64,000 nt of DNA, taken from contig CAUEEP010000754.1 in assembly GCA_958450365.1 (NCBI GenBank), positions 1,024,001 to 1,088,000 of the forward strand, written 5' to 3'. Origin of the DNA: Mesorhabditis belari. Taxonomy: Eukaryota; Nematoda; Chromadorea; Rhabditida; Rhabditidae. This document shows, one piece after another, positions 24,001 to 34,100 of the stretch (positions within the stretch are counted from its first letter, which is position 1; each line of letters begins with the position of its first letter). The notes under the pieces are model-generated. The model had not been told where the DNA came from and made no database searches. It saw nothing but the letters and a program-made list of their open reading frames with translations. Made by a program: the position numbers and the translations under genes.

Positions 24001-26883
24001 ATGTTAATTTATCGATAAAAAACATTCGATTTCAGCATAAAACCTTCAAGAATATGACTCCGCATATGGCTGGTGATCCTTTCTGGGAAGCATTCGAAAA
24101 TGTCCTTAAAAAGGAGTCAGTTTTAACGGACTTTTAACGGAAAAACTTTTCCTCGCTACCTGTCGGTTATACATCCAGACTCAACTCGGTTAAGCAAGGA
24201 GCTGACAACTTGTGTGGGGTGATTATGTTCAGTGATGTTCAGTGATGTTCAGTGAAGTTGCTTGATCTCGCCTGAAGTGATCAGATCTGTCGAATGAAAA
24301 TCGATAACCGAGAAGACTCGCTTAACCTGATGCTTAACCTGATGCTTAACCTAATGCTTAACCTCATGCTTTACCTGATGCTTTACCTGATGCTTAACCG
24401 AGATGGAGTCTTTGTGGATGTATAACTGAAAAGTACCTTTTTCTCTACTCTTTAGATCAAATTCTAATATCTAGATATTTTCATAGAAATTATACTAATT
24501 TTTTCCAATATCATTCAATTTTTTTAGACGCTGCACATTCAGAAATGAGATCTTCCCAGCGGGCACTGATTCGGGATTGATTCGAGAGGTTTTTTTGAAA
24601 AGATTTGGCTATGATTGAGAAGAAAAACGACTTTTTTTCCACCTCAAAACCACTTTTTCTTTAACTTTCTTAACGTAGATACCGAAAAAACGGGAAAAGT
24701 CGAGTTTTCGCGGCTTCAACGCCCTTCCTATAGTACTTTCTATAGTACTTCCTATAGTACTTCCTATAGTACTTTCTATAGTACTTCCTATAGTACTTCC
24801 TATAGCGCTTCCTATAGTCTACTTTTATCTATCAATCATTGAATCCATCTTTACATCACCATCATTGAGCAACTCGATGATGGTGATGTGATGATGACGA
24901 TGATGATGACGATGATACGATGATGGTGATGCCTTATCGCCTGTCATCCTTCATTCGTCATCCTTTTCGGTGCCTGTTTCTAGAGGATTTACGTCATAAA
25001 GCTTTAATTTAAGGCTGACACCAGAAAATCGTTTCCAGAAAGGCTATCGCTCGATCGGCTTCTCGCCAATCATCAACACGCAATGCCTCTTGCACGATCA
25101 CGATGAGTTTCTAAATGAAAGGGTACTGTATAAAGATTATAAGCAATTCCAAATCTTTCCCCCCCCCCAGCTTTCCCCACAAATTCAGATTCAGATTTTA
25201 TTAATATCGTTCAATTTTAAACATCTTTTATCTAGGTTTTCAAAAGGGAAAAAGGGGTTTGAATTCGCTCATTCTCGAATCAATATGTTTTTAATAACAA
25301 AGTAGTTCATTTAACATTCAAACATAAATCATAATAATAACAAAAATAAATAAGCATACAAAATGTTTCTGAACTAGGAAATAAGTCGAAATTTTCAAGC
25401 TAAAGCAAAGAGCTTTGGCTTAGGCTGGCTAAGGCTGGCTTGGACTTGGGCTTAGACTGGCTTAGACTGGCTAAGGCTTGCTTAGGGCTGGCTTAGGGCT
25501 GGCTTAGGCTGGCTTGGACTTAGGCTTAGGCTGGCTTAGACTGGCTTAGGCTTGCTTGGGCTGGCTTAGGCTTGCTTGGGCTGGCTTGGACTTAGTGCGA
25601 AGGCTAGCGGCTAGCGCCTCGCACTAAGTCTATTTGGGTTTGGGCTGAACCCCCATTTCCCGGATCTCAGCCAGTTCCGGGAGCTAAGGGACACCCCATT
25701 GCCCTTAGGCTTTGGGACCCAAGGAGATTATGCTTGCAAAATTTCAGGTCCCTCTTGTGTCTGGAAGTTAAGATATAAAAGGTTAGGCCTAGGCTGGCTT
25801 AGGCTGGCTTAGGCTGGCTTAGGCTGGCTTAGGCTGGCTTAGTCTCAAGCTTGGGCGTAGGCCTCTGGTATCACAGGGAATGGGGATGCTTAAAACAAAG
25901 TAATAAAGATATGATGACAAAAAGAGGACACGGAAATGAATGTAATACAAAGAACTATCTATTCATTATCACTCTCACTATGGAATGTAATAATTTGGCT
26001 AAATTGTAAGTGGGTCAATGTCATTGTGACATTGTCGTCATTGGAGCATTGACGTCATTGGAGCATTGACGTCATTGGAGCATTGTCGTCATTGGAGCAT
26101 TGACGTCATTGGAGCATTGACGTCATTGGAGCATTGACGTCATTGGAGCATTGACGTCATTGGAGCATTGACGTCATTGGAGCATTGACGTCATTGGAGC
26201 ATTGACGTCATTGGAGCATTGTCGTCATTGGAGCATTGTCGTCATTGGAGCATTGACGTCATTGGAGCATTGTCGTCATTGTGACATAGTCGTCATTGTG
26301 ACATTGTCGTCATTGTGACATTGTCGTCATTGTGACCTTGTCGTCATTGTGACATAGTCGTCATTGTGACATTGTCGTCATTGTGACCTTGTCGTCATTG
26401 TGACATTGTTGTCATTGTGACCTTGTCGTCATTGTCATCATTGTATCATTGTGACATCAAGCAATACCGGACCCAAACTCTCTTTTGCACAATAATAGAG
26501 CCAATTTCAGCTTCTATATTTCTCCTATTCAATAAATCAATCAAATCTCTCTAGCAATTGTAAATGTTCTTTAAATAAACGTATTCTTTGAGTATCGACT
26601 GCGATTTGAATCCCCTTTTCATTTAAAATAGTTTAAAATTGATAAAAATCAATCGAATCTCTAAATCTAATCAATCTAAAAGCCCTTCTATACTCTAGAT
26701 TGTCTTCTCTTTGCAAAACTAAAGCCACACCAAGAATATAGCTTCTTTTTTTGATTGACCGGGCAAAGATATTCCCATTTATTCCCTGTTTTTCTAATAT
26801 TTTCAATCTAGGTTTATTTACGTGGCGTTGAGATCTATGAGAAGCTTATCGAAGCGCTTGCAAATATCGATGAAGAGAAATGA
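18071..26883 (+). CDS. ACY1: Aminoacylase-1 (N-acyl-L-amino-acid amidohydrolase, M20 peptidase)
   Basis: A cytosolic zinc enzyme that hydrolyses N-acetylated amino acids in amino acid salvage. Fourteen exons: 18071-18149, 18195-18259, 18424-18528, 19725-19788, 19975-20144, 20204-20291, 20594-20687, 20723-20819, 23429-23471, 23573-23679, 24036-24115, 24528-24588, 25039-25122, 26812-26883. Total 1209 nt = 402 aa plus TGA (human has 408 aa). All junctions keep frame, including one 35-nt intron. Zinc ligands and catalytic residues are present: His75 and Asp77 (LHSHTDVVP), Asp108 (GAQDMK), Glu143/Glu144 (GPDEERG), Glu171 (LDEG), His202 from the dimer lid (TGRPGHGSR) and His370 (LLHDHDE). The enzyme therefore looks intact. 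Introns 3, 8, 10, 12 and 13 are expanded with minisatellites. Intron 8 (20820-23428) carries U2SURP fragments. AATAAA lies at 26955. Confidence 0.95.
18726..18802 (+). pseudogene. tRNA-like sequence in an ACY1 intron
   Basis: ATCGTGGCACAGTCCCTCAGC (box A-like), CTCTACGGCTCACACGA, then CCGGGTTCGACTCTCGG (box B). It is colinear with 7094-7175 and ends in a run of A. Pairing of acceptor ends is poor. Confidence 0.5.
19150..19480. repeat. Minisatellite (CCGTCTCCATCTAGAAGTAATC), about 24-27 bp
   Basis: About 12 copies with variants AAAAATAATCC and AAGAAGTAATCC. It lies in ACY1 intron 3. Confidence 0.88.
19560..19655. repeat. AATCATCAATAGAT short tandem repeat
   Basis: AT-rich units of 10-14 bp in ACY1 intron 3. 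Confidence 0.75.
20381..20534. mobile_element. 154-bp inverted-repeat element (TGTGCGTTCC family), copy 1
   Basis: It begins TGTGCGTTCCAATTAAGAG and ends CTAAGTTGGAACTCACGTCA, which is the inverted end slightly diverged. The body contains GAAATCCATCAAACGAAAAT and GAGTCTAGATCAAGAAAT. It lies in the ACY1 intron between the 20204 and 20594 exons. Confidence 0.75.
20840..21132. repeat. 18-19 bp minisatellite (CAATAGTAGCTTTTCAAAG)
   Basis: About 16 copies at the start of the large ACY1 intron 8. Confidence 0.88.
21315..21480. repeat. 9-bp repeat (GATTCATTG) within U2SURP-derived copy 1
   Basis: Units GATTCATTG, GATTCATCT and GATTCGTTT, minus-strand codons for Met/Thr-Asn-Pro/Gln. It seems to have grown from TTTGATTCATTT, present once in copies 2 and 3. 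Confidence 0.85.
22340..22925. repeat. 30-bp minisatellite grown from U2SURP exon 2, about 18 copies
   Basis: The unit TTGTCGAGCTTTTGTTGATT + GTCAGCATCC reads on the minus strand as DADNQQKLDK, the start of U2SURP exon 2 (DADNQRELDE) fused to itself. GTCGAGC and GTCCAGC alternate, so the higher-order unit is 60 bp. One unit near 22487 has an extra T that shifts the frame. The right-hand units (22795-22910) are less regular and contain CTCGTTGATT, closest to the parental exon. Confidence 0.92.
23690..23985. repeat. GGATCT hexamer array passing into ATCTATCTATTCTA repeats
   Basis: About 30 GGATCT-type units with some GATCT deletions, then CTAATC/TATCTATT units. It begins directly after the donor of the ACY1 exon ending at 23679. 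Confidence 0.9.
24715..24820. repeat. 14-bp repeat (CCTATAGTACTT)
   Basis: About seven copies in ACY1 intron 12. The unit contains TATAGTAC, related to the array at 1-360. Confidence 0.8.
25415..25860. repeat. 10-bp array GGCTGGCTTA interrupted by a GC-rich structured block
   Basis: Units read GGCTTAGGCTGGCTTAGACT. Identical units lie on both sides of a different sequence (about 25589-25785), so that block was inserted into, or predates, the array. It lies in ACY1 intron 13. Confidence 0.85.
25589..25708. ncRNA. Cluster of hairpins, possible structured RNA or inserted element
   Basis: Three stems follow one another: GACTTAGTGCGA (25589) with TCGCACTAAGTC (25619), 12 bp plus an inner GGC/GCC; CCCGGA (25659) with TCCGGG (25676); CTAAGGG (25684) with CCCTTAG (25702). 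A weaker TTTGGG/CCCAAG follows. No known RNA family is recognised. Confidence 0.3.
26005..26455. repeat. 17-bp minisatellite carrying TGACGTCA motifs
   Basis: The unit is CATTGGAGCATTGACGT. About a dozen units contain the palindrome TGACGTCA; others have TTGTCGTCA. The right third shifts to CATTGTGACATTGTCGT. It lies in ACY1 intron 13, about 350 bp before the last exon. Confidence 0.9.
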
Positions 26884-27035
26884 AGAGAAATGAAGAAATG
26901 AAGAAATGAAGAAATGAAGAAATGAAGAAAAAATCTTTCATATACTTTTAGAGAAATAAACTATCAGCTGGAGAACTTTTGATATTCTTTTAGCCAATCT
27001 GATTTCTTAGAAAATCTGATTCCTTTGAAATGTCA

Positions 27036-27189
27036 TGTGCGTTCCAACTAAGAACAAATTACAGAAGCTATCGAAATCCATCAAACAGAAAGCGAGATAA
27101 CAGCCTGAACACCTTTCATGAGTCTAGATCAAGAAATACCAAGGCAATAGCCTATCATTTTTACTGTTTGCTCTAAGTTGGAACACACA
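27036..27189. mobile_element. 154-bp inverted-repeat element, copy 2
   Basis: TGTGCGTTCCAACTAAGA at the left and AAGTTGGAACACACA at the right. It lies just downstream of ACY1. Confidence 0.8.
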
Positions 27190-27313
27190 CAGCATTTCCT
27201 AGCATTCTAAAGTGTCAATACACAATTCCTCGCATTTTCCACTACACTCCACTACACTCCAATCAAGTTCAAGAATTTTCTCAAAAAATTAATCTGATTC
27301 CTTGGAAATGTCA

Positions 27314-27467
27314 TGTGCGTTCCAATTAAGAGAGAATTATAGAAAATATTGAAATCCATCAAACAGAAAGCGAGATAACAGCCTGAACACCTTTCATGAG
27401 TCTAGATCAAGAAATCTCAAAGCAAAAGGCTATTATTTTTACTGTTTGCTCTAAGTTGGAACGCACA
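27314..27467. mobile_element. 154-bp inverted-repeat element, copy 3
   Basis: TGTGCGTTCCAATTAAGAGA at the left and CTCTAAGTTGGAACGCACA at the right. It shares the upstream flank TGATTCCTTGGAAATGTCA with copy 2, so a longer unit was duplicated. Confidence 0.82.
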
Positions 27468-27887
27468 TGACAATTCAAAAGTATTTAGAGGGATTCTAGA
27501 GTATTTCTATTGTATTTTATCGTATTTGGATTCTTTACAGCTATTTTTACAACTCTAAAAAGATTTAAATGATAAAAAAGATCATTTAAAGCTTTCTTTT
27601 TTAAATTTAAAAAGAATGACGAAGAGTTTTGCTGCAATTCATGACGAAAAGAGGAAGAAAGGGGTGAGCAATTGTCTGCGATTGTCTCCAATTCTCTATT
27701 CAAACGGAAATGCTTCACGAAAAGTTTTGAAAACAATTTTGTGATGATAAAACCCGGCAGGAATGGCTTGAAATGCTTGCTTTCCATTCATCGCTTTTCC
27801 CAGCTTTTGAGCTTTTCATTTAATTGCCTTTTTCTTACTCTTTGTCTTGACATCCCTTCAAGCTTATCCTTTAACAATCTCCAATTC

Positions 27888-27933
27888 CAGAGGAGCTAGA
27901 TTATCAGCTAGCTCTGATAATCTAGCTCCTCTG
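27888..27933. repeat. Perfect 20-bp inverted repeat with 6-nt loop
   Basis: CAGAGGAGCTAGATTATCAG (27888-27907) and its exact complement (27914-27933) flank CTAGCT. It is next to the 28045-28305 array. Confidence 0.85.
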
Positions 27934-28044
27934 ACACTGATTCTCTGGATCAACCAAGCTAGAGATCAAGTTCTTCTAGTTCTTTGTCAAAGTACCTAGT
28001 ACACGAACTAAGTGTCTAGAAGACAAGGGATAGGCTAGATCTAG

Positions 28045-28308
28045 CTTGCCTGACCTAGCTTGCCTGACCTAGCTTGCCTGGCCTAGCTTGTCTGACCTAG
28101 CTTGTCTGACCTAGCTTGTCTGGCCTAGCTTGTCTGGTCTAGCTTGTCTGACCTAGCTTGTCTGGCCTAGCTTGTCTGGCCTAGCTTGTCTGGTCTAGCT
28201 TGTCTGGTCTAGCTTGTCTGACCTAGCTTGTCTGGCCTAGCTTGTCTGGTCTAGCTTGTCTGGTCTAGCTTGTCTGGTCTAGCTTGTCTGGTCTAGCTTG
28301 CCTCATTG
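28045..28308. repeat. 14-bp minisatellite (CTAGCTTGTCTGGC)
   Basis: About 18 copies with C/T variants (CTGACC, CTGGTC). Confidence 0.92.
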
Positions 28309-28504
28309 GCTCTTCCCTGGCCTAGCTTGCCTAACTTGCCTCTTGCCTGATCTGCTCAGATCAATCAGGCACTTGAACAAGACTAATTGTAAACCAAATC
28401 ACCTGTATCTAGTCTAGACTTTGCTTTGATCCATCTAGTCCAAAAAGAGTACCCTACCTGAATCAAATCCGTTCCAAAATCGAATCAAATCCAAATCCAT
28501 GGCC

Positions 28505-28598
28505 GTCTTCTTCTTCTTCTTCTTCTTCTTCCTCTTCCTCTTCTTCCTCTTCTTCCTCTTCTTCTTCGTCTTCTTCCTCTTCTTCCTCTTCTTCCTCT

Positions 28599-28639
<41 letters not shown>

Positions 28640-28660
28640 TTCCTCCTCTTCCTCTTCTTC
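28505..28660. repeat. CTT pyrimidine microsatellite
   Basis: Near-pure TTC/CTC. A 67-codon frame just downstream (28694-28895) is isolated and not supported as a gene. Confidence 0.85.
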
Positions 28661-29087
28661 AGTCAGTCACGGATGTTTCCGGCTGAATGAATTGACGTGC
28701 GGTCGTGTCGGATTTAGAATCAAAGAACGGCAGCAAGCAAACGTCGAAAACATCAATATCTATAAAGTGATTCAAAAGCATCTACAGAGCAACGATTCCA
28801 TCAGCACAAACCTTGAAACCATTCTAGAACCACCGGCAAAGTTTCGAGTCCAAAACCATTGGACAATCGAAAACAAATTGCTTTTCAAACCTTAGAACAA
28901 ACCTCTTTCAGATGAGCTTTTCTAATTGGCCTTTCTAGAACTCTTGTCTTTGCTCTGGCCTTTGCTCTGGCATTACTGTTTAATTTTAAAAAGTTTATTT
29001 CAACGATTCAGCCACAGCAATCTAACGATAGCAATTTAACGACAGCAATTCAACGCACCTTGTCCCTCTTGAATCTCGGAAATCTTA

Positions 29088-29241
29088 TGTGCGTTCCAAT
29101 TAAGAGAAAATTACAGAAATTATCAAAATCCATCAAACGGAAAGCGAGATAATAGCCTGAACAGCTTTCGTGAGTCTAGATCAAGAAATAGCAAGACAAG
29201 ATGCTATTATTTTTACAGTTTGCTCTAAGTTGGAATGCACA
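29088..29241. mobile_element. 154-bp inverted-repeat element, copy 4
   Basis: TGTGCGTTCCAATTAAGAGA at the left, CTCTAAGTTGGAATGCACA at the right, flanked by TA on both sides. Confidence 0.82.
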
Positions 29242-29360
29242 TAACATTTCCTAGCATTTTAAAGTGCCAATTCACAATTCCACGTATTTTCCACTACACT
29301 CCACTCCACTCCAATCAAGTTCAAAAATTTTCTCAAAAGATTAATCTGATCTCTGAGAAA

Positions 29361-29435
29361 TGTGCGTTCCAACTAAGAGAAAACTGTAAAAATTATCGAA
29401 ATCCATGAAAAGGGAGTTGAGATAATCCGTCGAAC
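29361..29435. mobile_element. 154-bp family, truncated copy 5
   Basis: The left half only (TGTGCGTTCCAACTAAGAGA to GAGATAATCCG). It is interrupted by a CAGCTTCTAGAGCAGCGCCAA direct repeat. Confidence 0.65.
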
Positions 29436-29689
29436 AGCTTCTAGAGCAGCGCCAACAGCTTCTAGAGCAGCGCCAACATCCAGTACATCTAGTACACCTT
29501 GACCAGCCCCCACATCTCCCATAAAAAACAATGTTTCATCACCGCGCGCACCCGTCGAATCGTTTCTCTTTCAATCTTACCCCATCATTTCCCCAATTTC
29601 AATCGTTTCAATCGTTTTTTCCTTTCAAATCACTTCAAATTTCTCAATTTCCAAATCAGTTTCTTTTCTTTTCTCTTTTGTTTTCTATT

Positions 29690-29960
29690 TCCTTTCTATT
29701 CCCCTTTCTATCTCTCCTTTCTATCTCTTTTCTATCTCCTTTCTATTCCTCTGTTCTATCTCCTTTCTATCTCCTTTCTATCTTCTTTCTATCCCCTTTC
29801 TATCCCCTTTCTATCTCCTTTCTATTCCCCTTTCTATTCCCCTTTCCATTCCCCTTTCCATTCCCCTTTCCATTCCCCTTTCTATCTCCTTTCTATCCCC
29901 TTTCTATCCCCTTTCCATTCCCCTTTCCATTCCCCTTTCCATTCCCCTTTCTATCAATCA
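29690..29960. repeat. TTTCTATCCCC / TTTCCATTCCCC minisatellite
   Basis: Pyrimidine-rich units of 11-12 bp. Two long frames across it encode only Ser/Pro/Phe/Leu runs. Confidence 0.85.
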
Positions 29961-30179
29961 TTTCCCATTTATCTACTGTAATTGATTTATCCTCTTGTTT
30001 CTATCAATCATTTCACTCTTACATAAAAATCGTTTTCCTTTTAGTTTTCTTTAAATTACTTTACATTACTTTACTTTCCTTCACCTCTAACTTTATTCCT
30101 TTACTTTCTTTTGTAGTTTAAGCTTACAAAAAAGCAGCTTATCTAGCTAAATATCTAGCTAAACTTTAAGCTAATTAGG

Positions 30180-30440
30180 TACTTGTCAGTTATACATTCG
30201 CAGAGAGTCCACAGAGTGATCGATCGTCTGAATGATCAGTCGATCGTCTGAATGAAGATCGACTGGTCACTTCAGACGTTAGTCGAGACTCGATCTTCTG
30301 AAGTCATCGATCAGTCGAGACTCAACTCGGTTAAGCAAGAAGTTGACAGCTGATTATGTTTAGTGAAGTAGAGGAAGTGACCAGTCGCTGAACCAGTCGA
30401 TCGTCTGGAGTGATCAGTCGATCTTCTGAAGATCAGTCGA
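30180..30440. other. Intergenic DNA with TCAGTCGA/GATCGTCTGA motifs
   Basis: It contains the segment CTCGGTTAAGCAAGAAGTTGACAGC, related to ACY1 intron 12 (about 24185-24235), and CGATAACCGAGAAGA, shared with 24298 and 30858. This is a dispersed repeat; no gene is seen. Confidence 0.5.
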
Positions 30441-30830
30441 TCAGTCAGTCGTCTGGAGTGATCGTCGAGTGATCGTCGAGTGATCGTCGAGTGATCGTCG
30501 AGTGATCGTCAAGTGATCGTCTGAAGTGATCGTCTGAAGTGATCGTCTGAAGTGATCGTCTGAAGTGATCGTCTGGAGTGATCGTCTGGAGTGATCGTCT
30601 GGAGGGATCGTCTGGAGGATCGTCTGGAGTGATCGTCTGGAGGATCGTCTGGAGGATCGTCTGGAGTGATCGTCTGGAGTGATCGTCTGGAGTGATCGTC
30701 TGGAGTGATCGTCTGGAGTGATCGTCTGGAGTGATCGTCTGGAGTGATCGTCTGGAGTGATCGTCTGGAGTGATCGTCTGGAGTGATCGTCTGGAGTGAT
30801 CGTCTGGAGTGATCGTCTGAAGCGATCAGT
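30440..30830. repeat. 13-bp minisatellite (GTGATCGTCTGGA)
   Basis: About 28 copies, with GTCGA variants at the left edge. Confidence 0.92.
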
Positions 30831-31178
30831 CGATCAGTCAGTCGACTCAATCAAACGAAAATCGATAACCGAGAAGAGAACCGAAATCGATAACGGGATG
30901 GGGACGCTTAAGCGAGATGAGTCTTTGTTGATGTATAACTGACAAGTACTGCAAGTTCTCTTATTGTTTACTGTCTTCTTTGTTTGTTTCTTTGTTCTTG
31001 TTCTTGTTTCCTCTTGTTTACTATTCAAATAAATGAATTTGTAGATTAAAATCTTTTTTTCAAATCTTTTCAAATCTTTTCAAATCTTTTTCCAATTCTC
31101 TAAATCCTTAAAACAATTACAGATCTTGTTTTATAGAAGTTCTCTTTCAATTTCAAACCATTTCTCAATCAATCAAGA

Positions 31179-34100
31179 ATGATTCACGTGTTCAATCATC
31201 CAATTGAGCCCACTTCTCTCGACGAATTTCATCAGGAAAAAGATGGACAAGAGGGATTATTTGATGTGAATGTGAGTGAAGCAATAGAAACAATAGAAAC
31301 AATAGAAACAATAGAAAAACTAGAAAAACTGAAGCTAGAGATACTTTAAATGAACAAAATGCATAGGAAACTCGAGTTTAATAGCTATTAAAACATAATA
31401 CCTATACTCCATAGCTTAAATCCATCTCGATCTCTTTTCCCTGTTATCGCTCTGCATTCCTGTTGTTTAAACTCCAAATTTCTTCGTCTTGAGCTATTCA
31501 AATTCAATAGTTTTTATATCAATCGATAGAGAAAGACTTGGCAATTCTAATGATACCAAAAAGATTTCAATTCAACAATCCAATCCTGAGATATTTGAGG
31601 TCAAAGTTGGGCAAAGGGATCCCGCGACCCTTTACCTTTAGCAAACTTTAAGCTCAAATTTCTTGGTCCCCATTGGTCCAAATTGAATAGGTTTTATATC
31701 AATCAATAGAAAAAGACTTGCTGAATCTAATGATACCAAAAAGATTTCAGTTCAACAATCCGATCCTGAGATATTGGGCAAAGGGACGAGACGCGACCCT
31801 TTTCCATTAGCGAACTTTAAGCTCAAATTTCTTGGTCACCATTGGTCCAAATTGAATAGGTTTTATATCAATCAATAGAAAAAGACTTGCTGAATCTAAT
31901 GATACCAAAAAGATTCCAATTAGACAATCCAATCCTGAGATATTGGGCAAAGGAACGAGACGCGACCCTTTCCCATTAGCAAACTTTAAGCTCAAATTTC
32001 TTGGTCCCCATTGGTCCAAATTCAATAGTTTTTATATCAATCGATAGAGAAAGACTTGGCAATTCTAATGATACCAAAAAGATTCCAATTAGACAATCCA
32101 ATCCTGAGATATTTGAGGTCAAAGTTGGCAATGGCAATGGTAGCGTATCAAATGCCTCAAAATCTTATAGCAAAGCTAGATAAGGGTTGGTAGGCCTTTA
32201 GTTTAACCCAGAGAACTTGACTACAATCGTATAAAAGGTATAAAAAGGTGGCCAAGCGCGGATCAAATACCCATTAACCAATGTTTTTGCCTAAAACTGG
32301 TTTACAACCTTCTGCGCTCTTTCACAAGCTTCTAACTGATCTCTAGCTCGTTTGTTTATAGTGATATCAAGCAAAAACAAAGCTTTACATCTCCTCCGAT
32401 CCGATCCTTTGATCCAATCCTGTCAGTTTTGTCATAGTTCAGTCTTTGTTCTAGATCTGAACTAGCTTGGTCTAGAGCTAGCTTTGATCTGAACTAGCTT
32501 GGTCTAGAGCTAGCTTTGATCTAAGTATTGCTGATTTTACGTTGCATTCATGCAAAAACCCTCTACATCTCTCATCACCTCGTAGTCATTATTGATCAAT
32601 CACCATCCGGTCAACATTCTTTCCACAATCATCTCCGGAAAATCTTATCTTAATTCGATGACTCATTTCGAAATGAGCCGCAAGAATTCCACAGTGTTTC
32701 AAGAGAAAAGTCGCTTTGATTTAGCTGTGAGAGAGACTGAAAAAGGATGAAAAAGGCAAGGACAAGAGGACAAGGACAAGAGGGAGTGGATGAGATAACT
32801 ATATTGAAGAGAGAGTTCGAAGGGGAAGAGGGGAAGAGGGGAAGAGGGGAAGAGGGGAAGAGGGGAAGGGGAAAGGTCGGGTGATCAACCCACGAGCATG
32901 TGCCTTCATGGCCTGCATGGCCAGGGAACTGTAATTTGAATATCAAGCAAGACTTGAAGCGGAGGATTTTTGTGCTTATTACTTGAAAGATTCTGGCATA
33001 ATACGGGTGAGATTTCGCAGGACTGCTGAGTTGAGGTTGTTCCAGCTAGTTGAATACTGTTCCAAGCTAGGAATACTGTTCCAAGCTAGTTGAATACTGT
33101 TCCAGCCAGTTGAATCTTGATTTGGAGTTGGCTTTGATCTGGATTAGATAGATTTAGGAGTTGGCTTTGATCTGAACTAGATAGATCTAGAGGTTGGCTT
33201 TGATCTGAACTAGATAGATCTAGAGGTTGGCTTTGATCTGAACTAGATAGATCTAGAGGTTGGCTTTGATCTGAACTAGATAGATCTAGGGGTTGGCTTT
33301 GATCTGGATTAGATTGATCTAGGGGTTGGCTTTGATCTGAACTAGATAGATCTAAAAGCTGGCTTTGATTGTTTAGTTTTCACGTTTAGTTGTCTATTTG
33401 ACGTTAAGCTCATTGTTTTTTCAAGCTCATTGTGAAGAGATTTTGGCAATCATTTGTCTGATCTTTATCGAGCATTCACTTTGATATTCTTCCAGAAATT
33501 CTATTCAAAAATTCAGAAATTCTTTTTTTTTCTATTCATTTTAAATTATAAAATGATTTTTTTTAAAAGAAAATGATTCATTATTTAGTAAACTTTTAGA
33601 TAAAACGTCGCAAAGAAGTCAAATATCTAGCTGATGGGCGGAAAGAGATTAATGGGGATTTACAAGAGAAAAAGGTTTATATTTAACTAGATAAAGCTTA
33701 AGAGAAGTGAAAAAAAGGAAGAGGCTCCAAGATAGGCTTCAAGATAGACTCCAAGATAGGCTCCAAATATAGGCTTCAAGAAAGGCTCCAAATATAGGCT
33801 CCAAACGAGTTGTGGCGTACAACAATCACTCGGGGAATGGCTCAAGAATGGAGGGAAAGAGCTGAAGGGGGAAGACTTCAACAAGCAAGGATCTATCGTG
33901 AGTTTCAGAGAAGCTAAGTAGAGCTTAGCTAGAGCTGAAGCTGAAGCTAGAGCTGAAGCTAGAGCTGAAGCTAGAGCTGAAGCTAGAGCTGAAGCTAGAG
34001 CTGAAGCTAGAGCTGAAGCTAGAGCTGAAGCTAGAGCTGAAGCTAGAGCTGAAGCTAGAGCTGAAGCTAGAGCTGAAGCTAGAGCTGAAGCTAGAGCTGA

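Noticed and set aside
25415..25860. Interstitial telomere (nematode TTAGGC)
   Set aside because: TTAGGC occurs but is always interleaved with TGGC in a 10-bp unit. There are no pure TTAGGC runs.
28694..28895. 67-codon isolated frame of mixed composition
   Set aside because: It has no supporting exon upstream or downstream and no recognisable domain. It may be a chance frame, though its composition is not simple.
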